DNA of 64,000 bases from Jeongeupia naejangsanensis (GCF_016865585.1 NZ_JAESND010000002.1:248001-312000); one strand, 5' to 3'; positions 8,553-18,204 are shown, counted from the first letter of the stretch. The notes: a model not told the origin generated them from the letters alone. Numbers and translations: made by a program.

Positions 8553-9611
8553 TCAACGCACTTTGGTACGTGTCAGGTAACAGGTGATCTCTTCCCGATC
8601 GTGGTAAAGCTGCTTGGCGGTCAGTTCGTAATCGATGCCCGCGCTGTACAGCGCGTTGTCGATCAGGTCGAAACAACGCTCGATTTCGGCCCAGCGCTTC
8701 TTCATCGGCAGCTTGAGGTTGAACACCGCGTGGCGAACATGACCGCGGGTGAACCAGTCGGCAATCAGCTGGGCGATGCGTGCCGGCTGTTCGACCATGT
8801 CGCAGACCAGCCAGTCGACCGGATTGGGCGGGCGGAACTTGAAGCCGTCCTGGCGCAGGTGTTTCACATGCGGGTGGATCGCCATATCGCCCTTCATCGG
8901 GCCGTTGTCGATCGCAAAGACCTTGAGGCCGTGGCTGACGAGCTGGAAGGTCCAGCCGCCCGGCGCAGCCCCCAGATCGACGCCGACCATGCCCGGTTTC
9001 ATTTTTTTCTCGACTTCGGGGACCAGCATCATCAGCGCTTCTGCCAGCTTCAGCGTCGAGCGGCTCGGCGCACCCGTAGGCATGCGTACGCGGGCAATGC
9101 CGAGCGGCCACGGGCTGGCCAGCGCCGGTTTGGCGAAGGCAATCCAGGCTTCGGACATCGAGGTGAAGAACAGGTGCAGGCGGTAGCGGCCGCGCCGCGC
9201 GTCGAGCGCCTTGCGCTTTTGCAGCGCGGCTTCGACGATGGCGCCGAAGCGCTTGCAGAAACCCGACAGGGGCTTGCCGGCGTCGCTGTCCGGGTGTTCG
9301 AGCCAGACGGCCTGCCACGGTGCGGCATAGCGCGCATCCAGTGCGTCGAGCGCATCGGTGATGGGCGTCAGACGGTCGCGTTCGCCGAGTTCGACCTTGG
9401 CCAGTGTCAGCAGGACCTGTCGGGTGAAAATCAGCTGGGTGACGTCGAGACTCTGGTGCAGTTGCGCCAGTTCGTAGCTGTCGTCGGCTTCGAACAGCAC
9501 ATAGCCCACGCCGGTTTGCCAGCGGCCATCGAGCGGATGACGGGCTGCAAATTCCTGTTGGCAGTCGGCTTCAAAGCCGGGGCGGCAATACAGCAGCAGG
9601 GCTGGGTTCAT
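8553..9611 (-). CDS. rlmM: 23S rRNA C2498 2'-O-ribose methyltransferase
   Basis: RlmM, 352 residues. It has an N-terminal THUMP-like region (FEADCQQEFAARH, residues 1-150) and a C-terminal Rossmann methyltransferase domain. The SAM motif is GVDLGAAPGGWTF, and the catalytic K-D-K-type residues sit in DWLVCDMVEQP and FNLKLPMKKRW. It methylates C2498 of 23S rRNA in the peptidyl-transferase loop. I chose the ATG at 9611 because the open frame further upstream runs antisense through the next gene. Confidence 0.93.
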   Translation of the reverse strand: MNPALLLYCRPGFEADCQQEFAARHPLDGRWQTGVGYVLFEADDSYELAQLHQSLDVTQLIFTRQVLLTLAKVELGERDRLTPITDALDALDARYAAPWQAVWLEHPDSDAGKPLSGFCKRFGAIVEAALQKRKALDARRGRYRLHLFFTSMSEAWIAFAKPALASPWPLGIARVRMPTGAPSRSTLKLAEALMMLVPEVEKKMKPGMVGVDLGAAPGGWTFQLVSHGLKVFAIDNGPMKGDMAIHPHVKHLRQDGFKFRPPNPVDWLVCDMVEQPARIAQLIADWFTRGHVRHAVFNLKLPMKKRWAEIERCFDLIDNALYSAGIDYELTAKQLYHDREEITCYLTRTKVR

Positions 9612-9767
9612 CGCGGCGACTCGCAAAACCGCAGAGGATAACGCATTTACTGCCCGCTTTGCGGGGCGCCAATCCGGTAATCCGCCATGTGCCGGTGCTC
9701 GGTCCTCGCGATCCACGCCGGTCGCCGGTGCTAATCTGGTAGGCGTGGGCCTTGACGGGAGCGAAGC

Positions 9768-11048
9768 ATGCGTACGCAAGGCGATGCGGTACCCGGCCCG
9801 GGTAGCCGCATCGCGGTGATCGGCGCGGGCCTGGCCGGGCTGGTGTCGGCCGGACTGCTGTCGCAGCGGTACCGGGTGACCTTGTTCGAGGCCGCCGCCG
9901 ACCTGTGCCGCCGGACCGTCGACGTCACACTCGACGGGCAGACGTGGGCGGTTGACGCCGGCTTGTCCCGGTTCAGCATGACGGCAAGCCCGAACCTGAC
10001 CGCGCTGCTCGACGTGCTGGGCGCCGGCACCATGGGCTGTCCGGCCACGCTGGGCGTGTCGTTCGATGCGGGCAGGCACGAATGGGCCGACACCGGCATC
10101 GATACGTTGTTCGCCCAGCGGCGCAATCTGTTGTCCCCGGGCTTTTTCGGCCTGCTTGCCGATGCCCGGCACTTTCGTCGCCATGCCGAGGAACTGCGGC
10201 TCGATGCGATCGTGACGCGTTTCACCATGGTGCAGTTGCTGGCGCGGACCCGCTATGGCCGCGCGTTTCGGGACGGCTACCTGCTGCCGGTTGCCGCGAT
10301 GATCTGGTCCGATCCGGCAATCGACGTGCTGAACATGCCGGCGACGATGTTCCTGCGCGTCTTTGTCACCCATGGTCTGCAGCGCGGTTTCGGCCGGCCG
10401 GTCTGGCGCAGCGTTTACGGTGGCGGGCGGTCATGGTTGCCGAAGCTGGCCGGGCAGGTCGGCGAGCTTCGCATGGCGACGCCGGTAATCGCGATCAGGC
10501 GCGAGCCGTTGGGTGTGCTGGTCGAAACGCCCCACTGCGTCGAACGTTTCGATGCGGTCATCATGGCGGCGAAAGCACCGGTCACGCGGTCGCTGCTGGC
10601 CGACGCGGACCCGGACGAAACCGCCGTACTCGATGTGCTGCGTTGTCGTGGCGGTTCGGTCTGGCTGCATGCAGACCGGCGGCTGTTGCCACGCCGGCGC
10701 AAGGCGTGGGCGGTATCGAACTACCTGTGCCGCAGTGCTGCCGTGTCTTCGGTATGCCTCAGCGATCGGCTGGACCTGTTGCAGCATCTGACACTGAAAA
10801 CGCCCTTGCTGCTGACCGTTGATCCGCTGATCGAACCGGATTCGCCTTTTCTGCGTTTCGAACGGCAGTTTCCGGTTTTCGACCATGACGCGACGCTGGC
10901 GCAGGCACGGCTTGCGCAGCTTCAGGGGCATCGCGCCAGCTGGTACGCCGGTGCATGGACCGGGGATGGCTTGCCGGAGTCCGCGGTGACATCGGCGTTG
11001 GCCATCGCCGCCGATTTCGGCGTCAGTCCCGCTTGGGAGCGGCGCTGA
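9768..11048 (+). CDS. FAD-dependent oxidoreductase (amine-oxidase-like)
   Basis: A 426-residue flavoprotein. The dinucleotide-binding fold starts at residue 12 (IAVIGAGLAGLVSAGLL), and a glutamate that would bind ribose follows in VTLFEAA. The rest resembles the amine oxidase/phytoene desaturase superfamily (VDAGLSRFSMTASPNLTALLD). The C-terminus has a YAGAWTGDGLPESAVTSAL stretch typical of the FAD-closing motif. The substrate is unknown. GGGAGCGAAGC precedes the ATG. Confidence 0.75.
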   Translation: MRTQGDAVPGPGSRIAVIGAGLAGLVSAGLLSQRYRVTLFEAAADLCRRTVDVTLDGQTWAVDAGLSRFSMTASPNLTALLDVLGAGTMGCPATLGVSFDAGRHEWADTGIDTLFAQRRNLLSPGFFGLLADARHFRRHAEELRLDAIVTRFTMVQLLARTRYGRAFRDGYLLPVAAMIWSDPAIDVLNMPATMFLRVFVTHGLQRGFGRPVWRSVYGGGRSWLPKLAGQVGELRMATPVIAIRREPLGVLVETPHCVERFDAVIMAAKAPVTRSLLADADPDETAVLDVLRCRGGSVWLHADRRLLPRRRKAWAVSNYLCRSAAVSSVCLSDRLDLLQHLTLKTPLLLTVDPLIEPDSPFLRFERQFPVFDHDATLAQARLAQLQGHRASWYAGAWTGDGLPESAVTSALAIAADFGVSPAWERR

Positions 11049-11107
11049 GGTGGAACCGATACCGGATCCCCCGGTCTGTATCAGCACTCATTCTCCAGTG
11101 CCATTTC

Positions 11108-11671
11108 ATGTCCCAGTACGCTGATTTCCCCACGCTTGAAACCGCTCGCTTCGTGCTGCGCGAATTCGTCCAGCAGGATATCGACGCGGTTTTTCGCGGC
11201 TTGTCCCATCCGCAGGTCATCGCACATTACGGTGTGTCGTACGCGACGCTCGACGACACGCAGGAGCAGATGGACTGGTTTCGCCAGATTGTTGCCGAGC
11301 AGAGCGGGATCTGGTGGGCGATTGCCGATGCTGGAACGCCGGAGGTGCTGTACGGCGCCTGCGGTTTCAACGACCGGCATCACGAGCATCGCCACGCCGA
11401 CATCGGCTACTGGTTGTTGCCCGAATACTGGGGGCACGGGGTGATGCGCGAGTGTCTGCCCGCGGTACTCGACTACGGCTTCGGTGCGCTGGCGCTGCAC
11501 CGGGTGGCCGCCGAGGTTGAGCCGGAAAACGTACGCAGCAGCGCGCTGCTGGCGGATCTGGGTTTCGTCCATGAAGGGACCCGGCGCGAATGCGAGTTCA
11601 AGGAGGGCGATTTCCTCGATCTGGCCGACTACGCGCTGCTGCACCGTGAGTGGCGTGGTTCCGGCGCTTAG
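11108..11671 (+). CDS. GNAT N-acetyltransferase, RimJ/RimL type
   Basis: A 187-residue acetyltransferase of the GNAT_3 (RimJ/RimL/YjcK) group. It opens with the usual LETARFVLREFVQQD, has the acetyl-CoA strand and P-loop region DIGYWLLPEYWGHGVMREC, and ends with VEPENVRSSALLADLGFVHEG. Ribosomal-protein N-termini or small amines are the family's substrates; this one cannot be assigned. It converges with the next gene, the two stops overlapping by 4 nt. Confidence 0.88.
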   Translation: MSQYADFPTLETARFVLREFVQQDIDAVFRGLSHPQVIAHYGVSYATLDDTQEQMDWFRQIVAEQSGIWWAIADAGTPEVLYGACGFNDRHHEHRHADIGYWLLPEYWGHGVMRECLPAVLDYGFGALALHRVAAEVEPENVRSSALLADLGFVHEGTRRECEFKEGDFLDLADYALLHREWRGSGA

Positions 11672-12327
11672 TCCGCCAGATATTTGGCATCGTCGAAGGT
11701 CGCGACCCACTGCGGCCGGTAGATCACCAGCAGTGCCAGATTGGTACCGGTGGTGAATGCTTCGGGCCAGCCCATCAGGAAGTAGTACGGCAGCTGTTCT
11801 TCGAGCAGGAAGTCGAGCGCATACGGGCCGAAGATCGCCAGCAGACTGCAGGTCAGCAGCCCGACCAGCCACATCGACAGTGCCGCCGCGCCGAAGGCGT
11901 TGAGGAAGATGTAGATAAAGTAGTTCAGCGGCAGCCGGGTCTGTGCCTGTCGCAACAAGGCCTGGGTCAGCAGACAGGGCAGCGCGGCGATGATCAGCCA
12001 GGACAGCCCGAACGCGCCCCATTCGGCATGACCGAAGCCGGTGTCGATCGCAAGTGCGGCGGCGAGGCCGAGCAGGGCGCGATCGCGCCCGGCGATCAGT
12101 GTGAGCGCGGTGGCGCCGATCAGGTGGAAACTGAGCCCGGGCTGGATGTTGGCCTTCATCTGCCAGAACAGCAAGGCGACGACGGTGGCACCGAGCCAGC
12201 CGGTCAGCGCCGATTGCGACAGCGCGAACCACGGTACCCGCAACGCGGCGCGGATCAGCAGCAGCGTGGCGGCGAACCACGACAACGCGAGCAGCCAGAG
12301 CGGAAATTGCGACGAGACGAGGTTCAT
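11668..12327 (-). CDS. CbiM-like integral membrane protein (COG3235 type)
   Basis: A 219-residue protein with six or seven hydrophobic helices. The segment LNYFIYIFLNAFGAAALSMWL and the end LLEEQLPYYFLMGWPEAFTTG match a proteobacterial membrane family related to CbiM, the substrate-capture component of cobalt/nickel ECF transporters. Unlike CbiM, it lacks the N-terminal MHIxxG metal loop. No cbiQ or cbiO partner is adjacent, so transport activity is not shown. Confidence 0.65.
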   Translation of the reverse strand: MNLVSSQFPLWLLALSWFAATLLLIRAALRVPWFALSQSALTGWLGATVVALLFWQMKANIQPGLSFHLIGATALTLIAGRDRALLGLAAALAIDTGFGHAEWGAFGLSWLIIAALPCLLTQALLRQAQTRLPLNYFIYIFLNAFGAAALSMWLVGLLTCSLLAIFGPYALDFLLEEQLPYYFLMGWPEAFTTGTNLALLVIYRPQWVATFDDAKYLAD

Positions 12328-12418
12328 GCCGGGGTGGGAGCGGGGCGACAGCCGGCATCTTAGTGCAGCCGGCCGTGGCTTGCAGCCGGCGCGGCCGGAT
12401 TCGTGGCCAGGCTCGCGC

Positions 12419-12952
12419 TTACTGCGGCGTGTATGGCACGCCCAGATCCCAGCGTGACTGCCAGTGCGCCATGTACTGCCGGGTGATGTCGGGCAGGTCG
12501 CGCAAGACGAGCACGTTCTCCGAGTTTTCGGTTTCGGCTGATGGCGCGTAGTTGAACGAGCCGGTTTCCACCGTTTTGCCGTCGACGATGATCACCTTGT
12601 CATGCTGGATGTTGTAGTGATCGTCGATCCGCAGCTGCACGCCGTGACTGGCGACATATGCCATGGCGGACTGGCTGGCCTTGCCCTGATTGCGTTTCTT
12701 GTCGATGACCACCCGGACGTCCACGCCGCGCGCCCGTGCGGCGACGAGCGCCTGCATGATGTCCGGTGCGGTGAAGCTGTAGGCCATCATCCGGATGCTT
12801 GTGTTCGCGCTGCCGATGAGCTGCAGCACCATCGACTGTGCCGAGCCTTCGGGCGAAAAACCGACCTCGACGCCAGGCGCAGCCAACGAAACGGCGGGAA
12901 GTCCCAGAAGGGCTGCAAGGGCGAACGGCCTGAACCACGAGTGACATTGCAT
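12419..12952 (-). CDS. Exported phospholipase-D-family nuclease, Nuc/EndA type
   Basis: A 177-residue single-HKD phospholipase D-like protein. A signal peptide (residues 1-24, ending SLA-APG) suggests a periplasmic or secreted location. The catalytic motif is HDKVIIVDGKTVETGSFNY, matching HxKx4Dx6GSxN. Family members (Nuc of pKM101, EndA) are non-specific, EDTA-resistant DNases that act as dimers. The length fits. Confidence 0.9.
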   Translation of the reverse strand: MQCHSWFRPFALAALLGLPAVSLAAPGVEVGFSPEGSAQSMVLQLIGSANTSIRMMAYSFTAPDIMQALVAARARGVDVRVVIDKKRNQGKASQSAMAYVASHGVQLRIDDHYNIQHDKVIIVDGKTVETGSFNYAPSAETENSENVLVLRDLPDITRQYMAHWQSRWDLGVPYTPQ

Positions 12953-13034
12953 GAGGATGTGCTCCGGTGTGCAATCGCAACATTACGCCTGCCCGGCCCT
13001 GTTATGGCGCCAAATGCGGGCCGGTTGCCACAAT

Positions 13035-13967
13035 TCACAGGTCAGGCGGTGCCGTCCGTGACGATTGCGTGTCCCGGCCGGGTTCGTCCGCCTCGGCCCG
13101 CAGCCAGTCAAACAGCTGCCGCACCAGCGGAGAACGGGTCTCGCCTTCGACGCGTGACAGCCACCATTGCCGGCCGGGCAGCCGGGGGTAATCGGGCAGC
13201 AACGCCAGCTCTCCCCGGGCCAGCGACTCGCTTGCCAGCAGGCGCGAGATGCAGGCAATCCCCATGCCCCGCTTGGCGCCATCCAGCAGCAGGCGCGCAT
13301 CGTCGTAAACCAGCCGTTTGCGAAACCCGGCCAGCGGGCCGAGAAACAGGCCGGCGCTCTCGTCGTGGGTGATGCTTTCCTCGAGACAGATCAGCTCGGC
13401 GTGCCGGGCGTGTTCTGCCATCGGCCGGTCTGCCAGCTGCGCGGCCAGCCCCGGTTCCGCTACAACGATCCATTCGTCCTGCAGGAACGGGGCTTCCAGC
13501 AGCCCGCGCTGCTGCAGGGGACGCGCGACGATATTGATGTCGACATCCAGCTCGTCCACAAACCGTGCGGACTCGTCGGTGGAGAACAGCGGGCAGAGCG
13601 CCGGCAGGGCATGCCGCAATTTGTCCAGCCGGGGTTGCAACCAGCCTTGCAGCAGCGGTGCCGGGCAGACCAGCACCACCAGCCCGGGATCGAGATAGCT
13701 GGCAACGCGTCCGAGCCCGCTGCGCAGCGTGTTCAGCGACAGCTGCACGCTGCGCAGCAAGACCTCGCCGGCCACGGTCAACTCGACGCCGCGTCCCACC
13801 CGGCTGAACAGCGGCTGGCCGATCTGCTCCTCCAGTTGCTGGATCTGGTGGCTGATGGCCGACTGCGACAGATAGCGTTCCTCGGCTGCACGCGAAAAGC
13901 TGCCCAGTCTGGCGGCAGCTTCAAAGCCCATCAGCAAACGCAAGGATGGAATGTCCGGATTCGACAT
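13035..13967 (-). CDS. LysR-type transcriptional regulator, GcvA-like
   Basis: A 310-residue LysR regulator. The winged-helix N-terminus (LLMGFEAAARLGSFSRAAEERYLSQSAISHQIQQLE) is followed by a periplasmic-binding-protein-like effector domain. It is transcribed divergently from the agmatine deiminase, so it probably controls that gene and itself; the effector is unknown. I chose the ATG at 13967; an upstream start would add nine residues. The intergenic region 13968-14173 is AT-richer and contains two CATCA repeats that could be part of a T-N11-A operator. Confidence 0.88.
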   Translation of the reverse strand: MSNPDIPSLRLLMGFEAAARLGSFSRAAEERYLSQSAISHQIQQLEEQIGQPLFSRVGRGVELTVAGEVLLRSVQLSLNTLRSGLGRVASYLDPGLVVLVCPAPLLQGWLQPRLDKLRHALPALCPLFSTDESARFVDELDVDINIVARPLQQRGLLEAPFLQDEWIVVAEPGLAAQLADRPMAEHARHAELICLEESITHDESAGLFLGPLAGFRKRLVYDDARLLLDGAKRGMGIACISRLLASESLARGELALLPDYPRLPGRQWWLSRVEGETRSPLVRQLFDWLRAEADEPGRDTQSSRTAPPDL

Positions 13968-14173
13968 ATGAGAAAAACTGATTGGTTGGCACAATAAACA
14001 TCAATTTTCATCAAGTGTGATGCGATCGACAATAGCTGCGTCAATCAGGGAGGCAGACAAGGGCCGCTCTGAAGCACCCCGGTCGCCGGCATTCCGATCG
14101 GAGGCAGCGACCGGCATTGTCCGGCGCGGCAGCGGCCGGCCATCATTCACATGACGAACACGTGGAGTACACG

Positions 14174-15283
14174 ATGACCACTCGACGCAATTTTCTGAAA
14201 GCTTCAGCCGGCGGCATGCTGGCCGGCGTACTGGGTGGCAGCCTTGGCGGCAATCTGATCGGTACGGCGGTTGCCGCGGGCACCGGCTGGCGCATGCCAG
14301 ATGAAGGCGAGGCCCATGCCGCCACCTGGATGGCGTTCGGCCCGAGCGAGGACATCTGGGGCCGCCGGCTGCAGCAGGGCGCCCGCGAGAGCCTGGCCCG
14401 CATCGCCGGTGCCATTGCCGGGTTCGAGCCGGTGAACATGCTGGTGCGTGAGCGTGATTACGACGTTGCGCACCGGATGTGTGGGGCGAATGTGAATCTG
14501 ATCGTCAGGGAAGTCGACGACCTGTGGGTGCGGGACACCGGCCCGGTTTTCGTGAAGAACGAACTTGGCCAGATCGGCGGCGTGGATTTCAACTTCAATG
14601 GCTGGGGCAACAAACAGGCGCATGCCCACGATGCCGAAGTGGCCCGGTTTGCCGTTGGCCACGCCAGGGCGCAGCTGCTGAACAGCACGCTGGTGCTGGA
14701 GGGGGGCGGCATCGAGGTCGATGGCGAAGGCTCCGCCATCATCACGGCCAGTTGCGTGCTGAACCGAAATCGCAATCCGGGCGTCGGCAAGGCCGAATGC
14801 GAGACCGAACTGAAACGACTGCTGGGGCTGCAGAAGATCATCTGGCTGCCGGGCATTGCGGGAAAGGACATTACCGACGGGCACACCGATTTCTATGCGC
14901 GCTTCGCCGGCCCCGGCGTGGTGCTGGCCCACTACGATCCCGACCCGGCGTCCTACGATCACGCGGTGACCCGGCGTCATCTGGACGTACTGCGTCAGGC
15001 GACCGATGCGAAGGGACGCAAACTGGAGGTGATCGTCATCCCCGCCGCCGGCAGTATCCGTCCCGAATACCGGCGCGACGATTTCGCCGCCGGTTATATC
15101 AACTTTTACCTGTGCAATCACGCGGTGATCGCTCCCGAATTCGGCGATGCCAAGACCGATGCCCATTGTCGCGACGTGCTGCGCGACGTGTTTCCGGAAC
15201 GCGAGGTCGTCCAGATCGATATCGATGCCATTGCTGCTGGCGGTGGCGGCATTCATTGCACGACCCAGCAACAGCCTGCCTGA
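14174..15283 (+). CDS. aguA: Agmatine deiminase family enzyme with Tat signal
   Basis: A 369-residue peptidyl-arginine/agmatine deiminase-type hydrolase, expected to convert agmatine to N-carbamoylputrescine and ammonia. Core motifs are present: DDLWVRDTGPVFV, LEGGGIEVDGEG, DGHTDFYARF and the catalytic cysteine in GGGGIHCTTQQQP. Unlike the usual cytoplasmic enzyme, it starts with a twin-arginine signal (TTRRNFLKASAGG, hydrophobic stretch, cleavage near AVAAGTG). It is therefore probably exported folded to the periplasm. The ATG at 14174 with GTGGAG upstream gives exactly this signal. A LysR gene lies divergently upstream. Confidence 0.9.
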   Translation: MTTRRNFLKASAGGMLAGVLGGSLGGNLIGTAVAAGTGWRMPDEGEAHAATWMAFGPSEDIWGRRLQQGARESLARIAGAIAGFEPVNMLVRERDYDVAHRMCGANVNLIVREVDDLWVRDTGPVFVKNELGQIGGVDFNFNGWGNKQAHAHDAEVARFAVGHARAQLLNSTLVLEGGGIEVDGEGSAIITASCVLNRNRNPGVGKAECETELKRLLGLQKIIWLPGIAGKDITDGHTDFYARFAGPGVVLAHYDPDPASYDHAVTRRHLDVLRQATDAKGRKLEVIVIPAAGSIRPEYRRDDFAAGYINFYLCNHAVIAPEFGDAKTDAHCRDVLRDVFPEREVVQIDIDAIAAGGGGIHCTTQQQPA

Positions 15284-15329
15284 ACGCGGTGGCGCCATCG
15301 GGTCTGCGGGTAGCGGCTGTTTCCGAGGC

Positions 15330-15357
15330 AAAAAAAACGGCGGGACCAGCCCGCCGC
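15330..15357 (-). terminator. Terminator of the ABC importer operon
   Basis: Read on the minus strand, a 7-bp CGGCGGG/CCCGCCG stem with a five-base loop is followed by eight T. It lies just past the stop of the ATPase gene. Confidence 0.8.
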
Positions 15358-15379
15358 AAACCCGGAAACATGTAATCGA

Positions 15380-16444
15380 TCAGGCCGTCGCGAACACCCA
15401 GCAATCGTTGGCCGGGAATTCGACCCAGTAATCGCCGGCATCGCGCGGTTCGCCGCCGTAGGCGCGGAAGCGCAGCCCGCCCTGATGGAACAGGTATTCC
15501 CAGCGGTCGCCGAGGTACATCGCGGTAATCAGCTTGGCCTTGATCCGGTTGTCGCCCGGGCCGTCGACGACGCGGACGCGTTCGAGCCGGATCACGGCCT
15601 GCGCGTCGTTGCCGGCGGTGAGCCAGTCGCGGGCGAGGCCGTTGAGCTCCCAGCCGTCGCCGGCGAGCTTGACCTGTTCACCCTCGACCGAGACGACCTT
15701 GGCGCTGAGCTTGTTGTTGCTGCCCATGAACTCGGCGGTGTACAGCGACTTCGGTGCGGCATACAGCTCCGCCGGCGTGCCTTCCTGTTCGATCTTGCCG
15801 TTCTTGAGCAGGAGGATGCGGTCGGACATCGCCATTGCTTCGGTCTGGTCGTGGGTCACGCACAGCGCCGACAGGTTGAGCGAGACGATCAGTTCGCGCA
15901 GCCAGGCACGGGCTTCTTCGCGCAGCTTGGCGTCGAGGTTGGACAGCGGTTCGTCGAGCAGGATCACCGGCGGGTTGTAGACCAGCGCCCGGGCGATGGC
16001 GACACGCTGCTGCTGTCCGCCGGAGAGCTGGAACGGGAAGCGTTCGGCCAGATGGCCGAGATCGAGCTGATCCAGCGCCTTCTGCACCCGTTGCTTGATC
16101 TCGGCCTGCGGCACCTTGCGCAGGCTGAGACCGTAGCCGACGTTGTCGAACACCGTCCGGTGCGGCCACAGCGCGTACGACTGGAACACGAGGCCCAGCG
16201 AACGTTGCTCGACCGGCAGGTTGATGTCCTTGGCGCCGTCGTACAGCGCCTTGCCATCGAGCAGGATCTGCCCGCTGGACGGTTGTTCGAGCCCGGCGAC
16301 GGCGCGCAGCAGCGTGGTCTTGCCGCTGCCCGAGGCGCCGAGCAGCGAGACGACTTCGCCTGCCTTCAGGTGGAACGACACGCCCTTGAGGATTTCGGTG
16401 GCGTCGTAGCTGAGGTGCAGGTCTTCAACGATGAGCTTAGTCAT
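15380..16444 (-). CDS. ABC importer ATPase (FbpC/PotA-like)
   Basis: A 354-residue ATP-binding subunit of the iron/polyamine/sulfate importer class. It has Walker A GASGSGKTT, Q-loop, signature LSGGQQQRVAIARAL, Walker B VILLDEPLSNLDA and the switch histidine in VTHDQTEA. The C-terminal third is a TOBE/OB-fold regulatory domain. Its start overlaps the permease stop by 8 nt. It ends the importer operon and powers the fused permease beside it. Confidence 0.93.
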   Translation of the reverse strand: MTKLIVEDLHLSYDATEILKGVSFHLKAGEVVSLLGASGSGKTTLLRAVAGLEQPSSGQILLDGKALYDGAKDINLPVEQRSLGLVFQSYALWPHRTVFDNVGYGLSLRKVPQAEIKQRVQKALDQLDLGHLAERFPFQLSGGQQQRVAIARALVYNPPVILLDEPLSNLDAKLREEARAWLRELIVSLNLSALCVTHDQTEAMAMSDRILLLKNGKIEQEGTPAELYAAPKSLYTAEFMGSNNKLSAKVVSVEGEQVKLAGDGWELNGLARDWLTAGNDAQAVIRLERVRVVDGPGDNRIKAKLITAMYLGDRWEYLFHQGGLRFRAYGGEPRDAGDYWVEFPANDCWVFATA

Positions 16445-18188
16445 GAAGTTTCACTCCGAAACGCAGGGCGACAGCCAGACCGGCGCCGACCATGAGGATG
16501 TTGATGACGGAAAGGGCGGCAACCTGATCGACTGCGCCGGTGGCCCACAGCGACACCATCAGTGCGCCGAGGACTTCGGTACCCGGCGACAGCAGATACA
16601 CGCCGGTCGAGTATTCGCGTTCAAAGATCATGAACACCAGCAGCCAGCTTGCGAGCAGACCGGATTTGATCAGCGGCAGCGTGACGTGGCGGCTGGTCTG
16701 GCCACGGGTGGCACCGACGCTGCGCGCGGCTTCCTCGAGTTCCGGGCCGACCTGCATCAGTGCACCCTGGATCAGCCGCATGCCGTAGGCCATCCACACG
16801 ACCATGTAGGCCAGCCAGATCGAGATCATCGAGCTCTTGAACTCCTTCAGCCCCGGCACGAACAGGAACACCCAGAGGAAGGCGAGGCCGGCGAGCAGGC
16901 CCGGTACGGCGCGCGGCACCAGCACCAGGTAGTCCATCAGCTTGCTGCCCCAGTCGTTGCGGCGGTGACCGGCGAAACCGACGGCGGTGTAGCAGGCGAC
17001 CGCAGCGGCACCGCCGAGGATGCCGACGCCAAAACTGTTCACGATGGCGCGCACCAAGCTGTCGTTCTCGAACAGATCGGTGAAGTTGGACAGGGTCAGC
17101 GTTTCGAGCAGCGGCACGCCGACGCCCCAGTGGCTGACGAAGGCGCGCAGGGTGATCCCCGACAGCGGCACGAACACGGTCACGATCAGCCACAGGGTGA
17201 CGATGGCCAGCGCAACCCAGCGCCATGCGCCGAGCGGCAGTGCATGCTGGCGGGCTGCCTTGCCCTTGACCGCGATGTAGCGGCCGGCGTTGCGCAGCAG
17301 CCGGCGTTGCAGCAGCACCAGCGGGAAGGTGACCATGATCAGCAGCACGGCGACCGCAGCCATCAGGTGGTAGGACGGAATGCCGAGCTTGTTGGTCAGC
17401 TTGTACAGATAGGTGGTCAGCACCAGATGACCCTCGGGGTCACCGAGTACCAGCGGCAGGCCGAAGACTTCGAAGCCGAGGAAGAACACCAGCACGCCGG
17501 CGAACAGCAGCGACGGCATCACCATCGGCAGGCTGACGTCCTTGGCGACGCGGAAAGGGCTGGCACCGGAGACGCGTGCGGCTTCCTCGACGTCGGAGCC
17601 GAGATTGCGCAGGGCCGACGACGCGTACAGGTAGACGTGCGGCACGTGGGTCAGGCCGGCGATCAGCGTGATCGCCCACAGCGAGTAGATGTTCCACGGT
17701 GCGGCTTCGGTGCCGAACGTGGACATCCACCAGGCCGAGTAGAAGCCGACCGGGCCGGCGGCGACGACGTAGCCGAAGCCGAGCACCATCGGCGAGACGA
17801 ACACCGGCGTCAGCAGCAGCGGTTCGAGCCAGCGCCGGCCGGGCAGGTCGGTCCGGGCCATCAGGAAGGCAAGGATGCCCCCCATCGGTACGGCGATGAA
17901 CAGCATGCCGAAGGCGATGGCGCAGGTGTTTTTCAGCGCCGAATAGAAGTCGGGATCGTCGAAGACAAAACGGTAGGCGTCGAGCGAGAACGTCTTGTTC
18001 GGCATGAAGAACGGCGCGCTCAGGAAGCTCTGGAACAGGATCAGCGACAGCGGCAATGCGACAACCGTGACCGCGATCGCGATCGTCAGCCAGCGACCGA
18101 AGCCGGCCCAGACGCGCCATTCGCGGCTGCGGCCGGCGTTGCCGGACGACGCCGGCAGCGGGACCCGCATCGAAGTGGTAGAACTCAT
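16437..18188 (-). CDS. ABC importer permease, fused two-domain FbpB type
   Basis: A 583-residue permease with about twelve membrane helices, made of two BPD_transp_1 modules in tandem, as in Fe3+ (FbpB/SfuB) importers. Each half has the ATPase-coupling EAA loop (VEEAARVSGASPFRVAKDVSLP and LEEAARSVGATRGQTSRHVTLP). The start at 18188 has GGAG upstream. It lies between the binding-protein and ATPase genes. Confidence 0.92.
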   Translation of the reverse strand: MSSTTSMRVPLPASSGNAGRSREWRVWAGFGRWLTIAIAVTVVALPLSLILFQSFLSAPFFMPNKTFSLDAYRFVFDDPDFYSALKNTCAIAFGMLFIAVPMGGILAFLMARTDLPGRRWLEPLLLTPVFVSPMVLGFGYVVAAGPVGFYSAWWMSTFGTEAAPWNIYSLWAITLIAGLTHVPHVYLYASSALRNLGSDVEEAARVSGASPFRVAKDVSLPMVMPSLLFAGVLVFFLGFEVFGLPLVLGDPEGHLVLTTYLYKLTNKLGIPSYHLMAAVAVLLIMVTFPLVLLQRRLLRNAGRYIAVKGKAARQHALPLGAWRWVALAIVTLWLIVTVFVPLSGITLRAFVSHWGVGVPLLETLTLSNFTDLFENDSLVRAIVNSFGVGILGGAAAVACYTAVGFAGHRRNDWGSKLMDYLVLVPRAVPGLLAGLAFLWVFLFVPGLKEFKSSMISIWLAYMVVWMAYGMRLIQGALMQVGPELEEAARSVGATRGQTSRHVTLPLIKSGLLASWLLVFMIFEREYSTGVYLLSPGTEVLGALMVSLWATGAVDQVAALSVINILMVGAGLAVALRFGVKLHD

Positions 18189-18204
18189 GGCAATACTCCA
18201 GCGT

